Below, in pieces: positions 11,501-20,363 of a stretch of 37,815 bases of DNA; within the stretch, counting starts at the first letter, position 1, and each line of letters starts with the position of its first letter. The translations under genes and the position numbers were made by a program. The DNA is from Macrocybe gigantea (Eukaryota; Basidiomycota; Agaricomycetes; Agaricales; Callistosporiaceae). The notes under the pieces are model-generated. The model had not been told where the DNA came from. It was given only the letters and a program-made list of their open reading frames with translations, and ran no database searches. The stretch covers positions 1 to 37,815 of the forward strand of contig SJRY01000195.1 of assembly GCA_011319805.1 (NCBI GenBank), given 5' to 3'.

Positions 11501-12792
11501 TTTAGAGACAGTTAAAGGAAGATCTCGGTCGTGGTCCTTTCCAGGCGTGGGCGTGGTGTCGCTCGGCTCTGACACGATGCATTAAAACATCAAAAGATCT
11601 GCAGAACAAAATGACGGACTAACCATGTTGCCTTTGATTTGATGTAGAATTGAGGGACAAAGAATTATTGGCTGGCGTCTTTGATCTCCCTAAGAAAGGA
11701 ATGGTAAGCCCAAAACGACTGGAGGACTGATTGAAGGAGGATAAGCGAGGCGCCTCGTCCTCAGATGATATGGTGAGAACAGATGATGAGGGTGGAGACA
11801 GAGGCGCGTTTGAAGAAGAAGAAGGGATTGGGACTGAGCCCACGGGGGAAACGGAATCATTGTTGGAGCGCGCTGAATCATGCTGTTCGGGTTTCGTCGG
11901 ACAAGGTGGGGTCGACGATGGAGCCAAAAGAGTGGATGGAGGTGGATCAGTTTTGGCAGGCCGCGCAGAGTCCGATGATTGGGCATTGTGACGCGCCGGA
12001 GTTGGCATCTGGGGAACTGTTGAGGACGACGTTGCGGGGGACGAAGGATCATGCACAGGTCTTTGTTCCGAATTTGTACTGATTAATTCGCTGGCATGAG
12101 AGAGTTCTTTGAGATGCAGATCGACCGGGTTGTCGAGGGTGGCGACATTCTTGGTGGAATTCTCCTTGGGTCTAGAAAGCGAACCAAACCAGAACGACCT
12201 GCGGAGAAGCGACTTGGTGGTCGAGGGTGGATCTGATGCAGGAGACGAGGCGCTGCCAGATTCATGTTCAGTGGGCGGAGTCTCAAGCGGGGGCAAGGGC
12301 TGAGATTCTGACGACGGGGTAGAAGTGGGAGCAGAAGAATTCGGCGTTGCTTCGTGAATGATGAGGAAGTAGAAATCAGTACTCTCCAACATAACCATCG
12401 GTATATCGCCAGAAGAACACACCTTCAACCGGTGGCTGGGGCACACTGCTGGATGGCTCATCGAGGGCGCTTGGACCTGCAGGCTCGTCCGCTGTAGAAT
12501 CAGATGCGACTGCCTGACCATTCGAGTTAGGATGCATCTGCAAGTCCGCCCGGCTATAGCGTTTGGCCAGTTTAGAAGTTGGCAGACGACTCATGGCAGA
12601 CGCAGGCAGCGTCACTTGTTCGGGTTCAGCGAACACGTAGCACAACGAAGCAGAGGCAGAAGGCTTGGACAGGGACGTCGAACGCCAGGCAGGAGGCTTC
12701 AGTGACGTCGCTGATAGTATAGAGCGGCGGCTGGATGTCATGAACAACGTCGTCGAGCGAGGTCGGCGACGACGAGCAGACCGTCTGTACAT
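8551..12792 (-). CDS. YML020W-like alpha/beta-hydrolase (putative lipase/esterase), 1175 aa
   Basis: Fourteen exons join without frame errors: 12792-12423, 12349-11624, 11568-10956, 10884-10364, 10322-10194, 10140-10112, 10055-9916, 9861-9549, 9491-9450, 9400-9338, 9290-9169, 9115-8957, 8905-8803, 8748-8551. The first ~750 residues are Ser/Pro-rich and mostly disordered, apart from islands such as RSFWFGSLSRPKENS, TTWWDYVGWR and PNLVLPTWSDIFHTAPR that recur in fungal homologues. The C-terminal ~400 residues form the hydrolase. RIVVIGVHGWFPG supplies the HG turn, FFATHSQGSVVSTHLLDRL the nucleophile elbow (Ser; THSQG instead of GxSxG), YVASLNDQVVPIYSG a candidate Asp and GVGHSTAYEE a candidate His. 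It resembles uncharacterised yeast YML020W from memory. Substrate is unknown. The intron at 10193-10141 has a GC donor and that at 10363-10323 is only 41 nt. Confidence 0.88.
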
Positions 12793-12810
12793 GTGACGCC
12801 CGCCCTCAGC

Positions 12811-12836
12811 TCATGTGATATTATTATTACGTCATC
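12811..12836 (-). promoter_or_regulatory. CRE-like and palindromic motifs upstream of the YML020W-like gene
   Basis: Just upstream of the ATG at 12792 the minus strand has TGACGT (complement of ACGTCA, 12829-12834), a core recognised by bZIP factors. The palindrome TCATGTGA (12811-12818) lies between them. Whether either is used is unknown. Confidence 0.25.
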
Positions 12837-14189
12837 ATCAATCTGCATCAGTTAAGGAATGTTTTCTTTTTTAATTTTGTTCGTTTGTTTTGGCGCAACC
12901 GTAGCGTTTCTGGCGCCATCTGTGACTGTCCTCTCACCGTGTTTGTTGCACGCGCGGGCTGTCCTTCAAAGCAAGCTAATGGAATGTCAATGTGGAAAGA
13001 ATTGTGGGCTCGACGGTGGGCGTTTTTGAAATCGACGTAGCGTTGGCGAGCCGAGGTGTGTATCGTGTAGTCCTACGAGAAGGCGCACGGTTATTAGCAT
13101 TACGCGAGCAGGCGACTTGTGCCGGGGTGGTCATTCCCGTCAGACACTTAACGGTGTCGCGATGATCATCCCCATGGCGGACTCGAAAAAACGATGCGCG
13201 CATGTGAGAAGTCGATCACACGTAGCTCGCCATCGAGAATGCACAGATTCCTAAGTTCCCAGCCATATGTTGGACACCGAGATGACGAGGGCGGTGGTGT
13301 GAATCTCGTGCTTGCGAGCCGTTTGCAACCATGAGGATGAGCTCTCAGAAGACCATCGCTGTCGATGGCCGTTTCCGCAGAGCGTGTGCTTGCAAACCCG
13401 CCGAGAGATGCAGCAAGCTGCCCTACCCGCTGTGGGAGTTGGCTGCGCTTGTGCTGGAGGCTGGGCTTGCGAAGAAGAAAGATGAAGTTGTGCTAAGCAA
13501 GGCCAGGTTAGTCGCGAGCCCGCTCTTCTGAGGTATGTCGGCAGCCTTTGTATTCGGCTGTCACTCTGCTGAACGCAATCACAGGTACATAGCCCTCACT
13601 ACTTTATTACGGTTTCCTTTGGTACCCGCTGCCAGGATTCTCGCCGAGAACTCAGAGCCAAGCCAGGTCAGTGACTCAGAACGAGGGCCGAAGCCACCGA
13701 TACTAAATCTGAACCAGAGGCTGAGAGCGGCTACGATTCACAGGCTTCAATACGTTGGATTAAGCTAGAGGGCTCATTCGAAATCTGAAGACGGTACAAC
13801 CTCCTCAGTCCCTGGTAAGACCAACTTTCCTTGAACAGAGTGTGGCGTAACCATCTCCATCTCGATAGGCATTCATCTGACAGTAATGCTAAATCGTGGA
13901 GAGCACTTGGTAACATCGTGTACGTGCCCGGTGGGCGTACTTTGTAAGAGTGACCGCAATTGCTTTTGGTGTAGGCAGCTAACGAGACTACAGATGACTC
14001 CTTTTTGGTTATAACCAGACCGAGCGTGCTGATACTATCCTGGTTGTCGCTTCACCGTTTCCCCATGTTAGGCGCGGACAAGGTCGTCACGCCAATCCTC
14101 CGTTGTAAGCGCAAATGGGAGAAGACCGCCTTTTACCCCACTTAATAGGATTTAGGGACTCTCGGCTACCTCAGTGTTGGAATCAACAG
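12837..14189. other. Intergenic stretch, no recognised gene
   Basis: A GC-rich segment at about 12976-13203 is open on both strands and one at 13331-13531 is open on the plus strand (MRMSSQKTIAVDGRF...). Neither shows a known motif or a convincing intron chain. The remainder to the OYE duplication is featureless to my reading. Confidence 0.45.
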
Positions 14190-14392
14190 TTTCTTATTCA
14201 TCACTTTCCTAGAGGCAGCATTTCCGCTGTATTATCTGCGTCAGAAAGTATAATTTCTTGACGTCTGCTGTGCATCATGGTGAAACGCAAGTAAGATTAC
14301 CAAGCTTCCGGTGGACCTCCCCTTACTCTGACTAACACGCACCGAACACACCCGGAATCTGAAAGGAAACCCAGACTGCGACAAAAACTTAC

Positions 14393-14640
14393 TTAATGCC
14401 TTGGGAGGAGAATGGTGCCATCGCTTAGTCGGACTGTGTACAAGCTCGTTTGCCGTGACAATGTAGGTCTAAATCTTTGTATGACACTGCTGATAAAAAG
14501 CTGTAAGCCTGCATGATTGTAGAATGAGATCCGTTCGTCTTCCTGTATCAATACCACAGGACAAAACGCATCATCCAAGACCATTCTCGCTCTTTCCGAC
14601 ACGTTCAGCTTCATTCGGCGGACCAGCGAACCACGAGGAA
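14393..14640 (-). pseudogene. Minus-strand coding relic upstream of OYE copy 1
   Basis: The minus strand encodes MVLDDAFCPVVLIQEDERIS and YNHAGLQLFISSVIQ. Unit B has a related reading at about 16560-16790: IDDASCLVAFIQDDKWISLYNHEGLQ in part, and in another frame TYIATANTVQLSDGTVVW. The peptide similarity survives although frames are broken in both copies, so this looks like a decayed gene that was present before the duplication. I do not recognise the family. Confidence 0.35.
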
Positions 14641-14779
14641 CAAGTCAATCTAGGAGAGAACAGGCACCCAAGTTGCTGATTGCTGACAATATCGAAATTG
14701 CATCATAATCTCGTCATATGTCAGCTCCTGGAGGGATGGGTGAAATCGCATCCACCTCATCAACCGGCAACTAAAAACA

Positions 14780-14785
14780 TATAAA
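14780..14785 (+). promoter_or_regulatory. TATA box, OYE copy 1
   Basis: CATATAAATCTCC lies about 70 bases upstream of the ATG at 14852. The same element precedes copy 2. Confidence 0.5.
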
Positions 14786-14851
14786 TCTCCTGTAAAGTTA
14801 TGGCTCGTCAACTTAACTCGTCTACTACACCTAGTACACAAGCTCCGGAAA

Positions 14852-16204
14852 ATGGCAGCTACATCGGCTCCGAAAACCATCTCGAAACTTTTCCAGCCCA
14901 TCCGTGTCGGCAACCTTGACCTCAAGCATCGCGTCGTGCTTGCGCCTCTCACGCGTTTCCGCAACACGACTTCGACTTACATTCCTGTTGTGCCTCTCGT
15001 GAAGGAGTACTATTCCCAGAGAAGCAGCACGCCAGGCACGTTGGTCATCACTGAGGGGGCGGTCATCGCCCCGAAAGCCGGTGGGTACCCGAGCGTTCCA
15101 GGTATTTGGTCGAAAGAGCAGATCGAAGCCTGGAAACAAGTCCGTGTTAATTCTTCTACGCGTGGCATTGCTTTTGACTGGAAACACCGTCGTTGCTCAG
15201 GTTACGGATGCGGTTCATGCGAATGGCTCATACATCTTCATGCAACTCTGGGCCCTCGGTCGAACTGCGTCGGAGCCATATCTCAAATCGATGAAACCTC
15301 CGATGAAACACGTAGCGCCCTCTCCAATTGCCCTCTCGACTTCACCCACTGCCGTTCCAGAAGCGCTGACCGTTCCCGAAATACGAGAATACGTCGAGTG
15401 GTTCGCTCAGGCAGCCAAGAACGCCGTGAACGAGGCGGGCTTCGACGGTGTCGAAATCCACGGCGCTAACGGGTACCTCATCGACCAGTTCTTGCAGGAT
15501 GTCTCGAACAAGAGGACAGATGAGTATGGCGGAAATGTAGAGAACAGAAGCAGGTTTGGCCTACAGGTCGTTGACGCCGTCGTCAAGGCGGTTGGAGCCC
15601 CAAGGACTAGCATCCGATTGAGCCCATGGAACGGGTACCAAGGTCTGGCCGTCTTCGTCGCACCGTGTTTTTCCTACCGTTTATCCCCTTTCGTCGTATA
15701 ATGGTAGACATGAAAATGGCTGACCCCGTCCCCCAATTTTCGCATTTCGTCTCAAGCCTCAAGGCCTCACATCCTGACCTGGCCTATATCCACGTCGTTG
15801 AGCCCCGCATAACCGGCACCGACGACCGCATTCCTGAAAGTTCCGAATCGAACAACTTCATCCGGGATATTTGGGCTCCTCGCCCCCTTATCAGTGCTGG
15901 CGGCTACAAGCGTGAACTTGCGATCAAGACAGCTGATGAGAACGGCGATCTTATCGCATTCGGACGATGGTTCATTTCCAATGTAGGTTTTAATCATTTT
16001 TGTCGCTGTCAGTTCAGCCAACTTAGTTGTGTCTCCTTGCAGCCTGATCTCCCGATCCGCCTAAAGGAGGACATACCTCTGACTCAATACGACCGTAGCA
16101 CGTTCTACACTCCTGGCGAGAACGAGAATGCACACATAGGTTATAGTGACTACCCCTTCACAGCCGCACGAACAGCCAAAGGCGCTGCTTGTTCTACTAT
16201 CTAG
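14852..16204 (+). CDS. Old yellow enzyme family flavoprotein (NADPH dehydrogenase / ene-reductase), copy 1
   Basis: FMN-dependent ene-reductase of the OYE family, predicted 388 residues, cytosolic (no signal peptide). Exons are 14852-15139, 15201-15642, 15708-15982 and 16043-16204, all with GT-AG introns. Diagnostic motifs follow OYE order: [22 protein letters not shown] (FMN-site Thr), [46 protein letters not shown] (catalytic His and Asn, plus Tyr), RTDEYGG and NRSRFGL, then [10 protein letters not shown] with [19 protein letters not shown]. The C-terminus YDRSTFY corresponds to the yeast OYE1 segment containing active-site Tyr375, and GYSDYPF also follows OYE1. The natural substrate is unknown; OYEs reduce activated C=C bonds. 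The next copy is head to tail 0.8 kb downstream. Confidence 0.93.
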
Positions 16205-16539
16205 ATACATCCAGGATAAGACATATATTACCTTGCGATATTCTTAATTCAAATGCAGAGCACAACGAACGTAAACTAAGCACACATTCAATGTTCGAGG
16301 ATCAGCTCACCTAGCACGTATATATTTCAAATGTTCATATGTGCCGTAGTGTGATCATCTCTTACTTTCGTATTCACCACTTTCCCGTTGGCAATATTTC
16401 TGCAGTATTATTTGCGTCGCTAGAGACCCGGATGGTTCAGAAAGCATAATTTCTTGACGTCGGCTGCGCTTGATGGTGGAACACAAATAAGACGACCAGC
16501 CTTCGGGTAGATCTCCCTTTACTCTGACGAACACACCCC

Positions 16540-16790
16540 GAACACGTCCGCAATCTGAATAGAAGCCCAGACTACGGTGCCATCAGAAAGTTGGACCGTG
16601 TTTGCCGTGGCAATGTAGGTCTGACAATCTTTGCATGATACTGTGCTGAAAAGATCTGTAAGCCCTCATGATTGTAGAGTGAGATCCATTTGTCATCTTG
16701 TATGAATGCCACCAGACAGGACGCATCATCTATCATAAGACCGTTCTCGTTCTTTCTATGACGTCTAGCCTCATTCCACGGATCACCAAG
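16540..16790 (-). pseudogene. Minus-strand coding relic upstream of OYE copy 2
   Basis: Counterpart of the relic at 14393-14640. The minus strand carries a DDASCLVAFIQDDKWIS-like stretch and, in a shifted frame, DCQTYIATANTVQLSDGTV followed by IQIADVFGVCSSE and a stop. Neither copy is open throughout. Family not recognised. Confidence 0.35.
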
Positions 16791-16955
16791 TTAGCTTACC
16801 GCGCGAACCATGAGGAAGAATCCAATTCAGGTGAGAATAGGCGCCCAAGTTGTTGATTGCTGACAATGTCGAAATTGCATCATAACCTCGTTATAGCATC
16901 AGCTTCTGAGGGAAGGGTGCAATTGCGTCCACCTCATCCATCAGCAATAACAACA

Positions 16956-16961
16956 TATAAA
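16956..16961 (+). promoter_or_regulatory. TATA box, OYE copy 2
   Basis: ACATATAAATATTCC lies about 70 bases upstream of the ATG at 17027, conserved with copy 1. Confidence 0.5.
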
Positions 16962-17026
16962 TATTCCTGAAGTTATGGCTCGTCGACTTCACTCGTCTAT
17001 CATACCTAGTACACAAGCTCCAGAAA

Positions 17027-18388
17027 ATGGCCGCCCCATCGATTTCGAAAACCATCTCGAAACTTTTCCAGCCCATCCGTGTCGGCAACCTTGACCTCAA
17101 GCATCGCGTTGTGCTTGCGCCTCTCACGCGTTTCCGCAACACGACTTCGACCCACGTCCCCATCGTACCTCTTGTGAAGGAGTATTATTCCCAGAGGAGC
17201 AGCACCCCAGGCACGTTGGTCATCACTGACGCGACGATCATTGCACCGAAGGCCGATGGGTACCCGAGCGTTCCAGGCATTTGGTCAAAAGAGCAGATCG
17301 AAGCCTGGAAACAGGTCCGTGTTTATTCTTCTATGTGGCATCGCTTTTAACTGGAAACACCGCCGTTACTCAGGTTACGGACGCAGTTCATGCGAATGGC
17401 TCATATATCTTCATGCAACTCTGGGCCCTCGGTCGAACTGCGTCGGAGCCATATCTCAAATCGATGAAACCTCCAATGAAATACGTGGCGCCCTCTCCAA
17501 TTGCCCTCTCGACATCGCCCACTGCCGTTCCAGAAGCGCTGACCGTTCCCGAAATACGAGAATACGTCGAGTGGTTCGCTCAGGCAGCCAAGAACGCCGT
17601 GAACGAGGCGGGCTTCGACGGTGTCGAAATCCACGGCGCTAACGGGTACCTCATCGACCAGTTCTTGCAGGATGTCTCGAACAAGAGGACAGATGAGTAT
17701 GGCGGAAATGTAGAGAACAGAAGCAGGTTTGGTCTACAGGTCGTTGACGCCGTCGTCAAGGCGGTTGGAGCCCCAAGGACTAGCATCCGATTGAGCCCAT
17801 GGGACTCGTACCAAGGTCTGCCCGTCTGTGTCCTACCATGTTTTTCCTACCGTTTATCCCCTTTCGTCGTATCATGGTAGACATGAGAATGGCCGACCCC
17901 GTCCCTCAATTCTCGCACTTTGTCTCAAGCCTCAAGGCCTCACATCCTGACCTGGCCTATATCCACGTCATTGGGCCCCGCGTACACGGCATCGACGACC
18001 GCACCCCTGAAAGTCACGAATCGAACGACTTCATCCGGGATATTTGGGCTCCTCTCCCCTTCATCAGTGCTGGTGGCTACAAGCGTGAACTTGCGATCAG
18101 GACAGCGGATGAACACGGCGATCTCATCGCGTTTGGACGATGGTTCATTGCCAACGTAGGTTAAAATCATTTTTGTCGCTGTCAGTTCAGCCAACTTCTT
18201 TTGTCTCCTCCTAGCCCGATCTTCCGATCCGCTTGAAGGAGGACATACCTCTAACTCAATATGACCGTAGCACGTTCTACACTCCTGGCGAGAACGAGAA
18301 TGCCCACGTCGGCTATATCGACTATCCCTTCGCAACCACAACAGACAAAGGCGCTGCCCCTCCATTCTCTAAACATACATCGGAATAA
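17027..18388 (+). CDS. Old yellow enzyme family flavoprotein, copy 2
   Basis: Predicted 392 residues, same four-exon structure as copy 1: 17027-17314, 17374-17815, 17881-18155 and 18215-18388. It keeps [58 protein letters not shown] and YDRSTFY...GYIDYPFA, so it should be a working ene-reductase. Most amino-acid differences from copy 1 are in exons 1, 3 and 4 (for example [14 protein letters not shown] against TEGAVIAPKAGGYP). The C-terminal tail is also longer ([12 protein letters not shown]), because the reading frame shifts near the stop. About 280 bases of exon 2 differ from copy 1 at a single position, pointing to recent gene conversion. Confidence 0.93.
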
Positions 18389-18507
18389 GACATATATTAC
18401 CTTTTGATATTCCTATTTTAATACAGAGCACCATAGGATCAGCTCACCTAGTATGTACATACACATATTTGTTCGTGTGTGTCATAGTGTGATCATCTCT
18501 TCTTTAT

Positions 18508-18841
18508 GTCCTCGCACTTATCGACAGTTGGCAGAAAAAAGACAGTCTTCAAACGAAAGGATCGTTTTTAGCGCGCCACATTGCACGCCTATAGGCAAGA
18601 TGCTGGACCATAAATCGACATGCGCTTTTCGTGTCTCCGGTAGCGAAAGGTTTCTGACGCAGAACCGTGCTTCGCCGTCTATACGGCATGTGGTGAGCGG
18701 GAAGCCTGAACTTCCGAAGCTTAATCCTATTCCGTTGCATGACGTGCTTTATTGTTCTGATTAGTACTATCACACGGGATTCGTCATCATCCTATGGCTT
18801 CATAAGCACCTTGAAGGAGCTGGGAAATGATCAGATGTACG
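18508..18841. other. Intergenic between OYE copies 2 and 3
   Basis: An open frame at 18453-18764 has no recognisable motif. I see nothing here beyond the promoter of OYE copy 3. Confidence 0.45.
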
Positions 18842-18847
18842 TATAAA
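18842..18847 (+). promoter_or_regulatory. TATA box, OYE copy 3
   Basis: ACGTATAAATGGAAC lies about 80 bases upstream of the ATG at 18928. Confidence 0.5.
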
Positions 18848-18927
18848 TGGAACACCGCCCGCGTCTGCGAGCCGTTAGAACCAAGAGCTAAGCCTCGGAT
18901 CGCAACGCAATCATTCTACCACCCACC

Positions 18928-20314
18928 ATGTCGGCAGAGTCGTCATTACTCTTCGAGCCTATTCGTGTCGGGAAGATGGACCTCTCTCACCGGGTCGTCC
19001 TTGCACCTCTGACCCGTTACAAGGCTACCAAGAGCCACGTCCCGATCCTTCCGCTCGTGGGCGAATACTACTCGCAGCGGAGCTCCGTCGGCGGGACGCT
19101 CCTGATCAGCGAGGCGACGCTTATTGCCCCGCAGGCAGCTGGAGCTGGCACCGTTCCGGGGATCTGGAGTGATGAACAAATCCAAGCATGGAAACAGGCG
19201 GGCCCGTCCATGTTAGTTCTCGAATGAAGACTGACCGCAGGCATTCTGCGACAGGTCACAGACAGAGTTCACGCCAACAAATCCTTCATATTCCTGCAGC
19301 TCTGGGCCTCGGGGAGAGCCGCAAAGGACAAGGATCTGAAAACCGATGATCCATCGTTCTCTGTGGTGGCGCCGTCGCCCATCCCGCTCAAGTCCCAGCC
19401 TGACGTTATTCCTCACGAGCTAACAATCGCAGAAATTCGCGAGTATGTGCGCTTGTATGCTCAGGCTGCCAAAAATGCCATATTCGAAGCTGGTTTTGAC
19501 GGCGTGGAGGTCCACGGGGCGAATGGGTATCTCTTCGATCAGTTCCTGCAGGATGTATCAAATCAGAGAACGGATGAGTATGGCGGGAGCATTGAAGGAA
19601 GGAGCAGGTTTGGCTTGGAAGTGATGGACGCCGTAGTCGAAGCTGTAGGAGCGGAGAGGGCTGCTATACGCCTGAGTCCATGGAGTACATTTCAAGGTCA
19701 GGACATCCCGCGGAGGCCAGCGCAATGCTCCTGATACTTCCTCGCAGACATGGCGATGAAGGACCCTGTGCCTCAATTCTCCCACTTTGTATCAGCCTTA
19801 AAGCAACGGCATCCGGACCTGGCATATGTTCACACTGTCGAACCAAGGGTAATGGGAGGCACCGATCGGCAGCAGGGCCCTAACGAATCGAACGATTTCC
19901 TGCATGACATATGGTCTCCTCTGCCTGTGATCCGTGCTGGAGGCTACTCTCGCGATACCGCCATGCGGGATGCAAGTGCAGGAGGTGCTTTGATCGCTTT
20001 CGGCAGGATATTCATCGCTAATGTGCGTCTTCATCTCACCTATGTTCTCTTTTTTTTTCTTATGATTAGAACTGCAGCCCGATCTTCCGAAACGATTGGA
20101 ATATGATATACCTTTGACGCCATACGACAGGACCCCCGAAAATCCCTACCTATCCCTGATCCGGATTTTGCTAGTTTTATCCGGTCGCCGAAATGACCAT
20201 TTTTATCCGGTTTTCAGATCAGTCCACCAAAATTTGCCAGTTTTATCTGGTCCACCGGATCAGGCCTCCAAAAAAATCACCAAAAATCGCGAAAAATCCA
20301 AAATTTTATTCTGA
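18928..20314 (+). CDS. Old yellow enzyme family flavoprotein, copy 3, C-terminus replaced by transposon sequence
   Basis: More diverged paralogue with the same exon pattern: 18928-19197, 19255-19696, 19748-20022, and 20078 onward. Introns 19198-19254 (GC donor), 19697-19747 and 20023-20077. It retains [44 protein letters not shown] and AFGRIFIANPDLPKRL, so the FMN and catalytic His/Asn sites are present. After PLTPYD (20128) the sequence becomes the left terminal repeat of a transposon. The frame stays open for 61 more codons to TGA at 20312-20314, giving a 407-residue chimera. The native segment RSTFY...GYIDYPF of copies 1 and 2, which matches the OYE1 region with active-site Tyr375, is missing. 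The transcript may be poorly terminated, and activity is doubtful. Confidence 0.85.
20129..20162 (+). repeat. Left terminal inverted repeat
   Basis: 34 bases beginning AGGACCCCCGAAAATCCCTA and ending CCTGATCC, an exact inverse of 26367-26400. The following base differs between the ends. Confidence 0.95.
20170..20250 (+). repeat. Subterminal TTTTATCCGG motifs, left end
   Basis: Three copies of TTTTATC(C/T)GG, near 20173, 20200 and 20239, just inside the left TIR. They are separated by short spacers containing CCRAAATG- and CCAAAA-like words. Confidence 0.8.
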
Positions 20315-20363
20315 TACGAGAACGACGTGCTATCGGCAGTTCTAAGCTGTAGTATTGAGTAAT

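Larger units (their letters stand above)
14190..16370 (+). repeat. Tandem duplication, unit A (OYE copy 1)
   Basis: Unit A includes an upstream region, the OYE gene and its 3' flank. It aligns along its whole length with unit B immediately downstream. Shared landmarks are TATAATTTCTTGACGTC (near 14250 and 16446), the CATATAAAT TATA box, the four exons, the tail AAGACATATATTACCTT after each stop, and GTGTGATCATCTCTT at the ends (about 16350 and 18490). The units are head to tail and the end of A abuts the start of B. Confidence 0.85.
16365..18507 (+). repeat. Tandem duplication, unit B (OYE copy 2)
   Basis: Second unit of the head-to-tail duplication of about 2.15 kb. Flanks and introns differ from unit A by scattered substitutions and small indels, whereas much of exon 2 is almost identical between the units. 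Confidence 0.85.

Noticed and set aside
15407..15613. Identical minus-strand open frames opposite exon 2 of OYE copies 1 and 2 (also 17580-17786)
   Set aside because: They are antisense shadows of the conserved OYE exon, identical only because the exon is identical.
20078..20160. TPENP after PYDR in OYE copy 3 taken as the native OYE tail
   Set aside because: The bases belong to the 34-bp terminal inverted repeat that recurs exactly at 26367-26400, and copies 1 and 2 have [10 protein letters not shown] there. The resemblance is coincidental.
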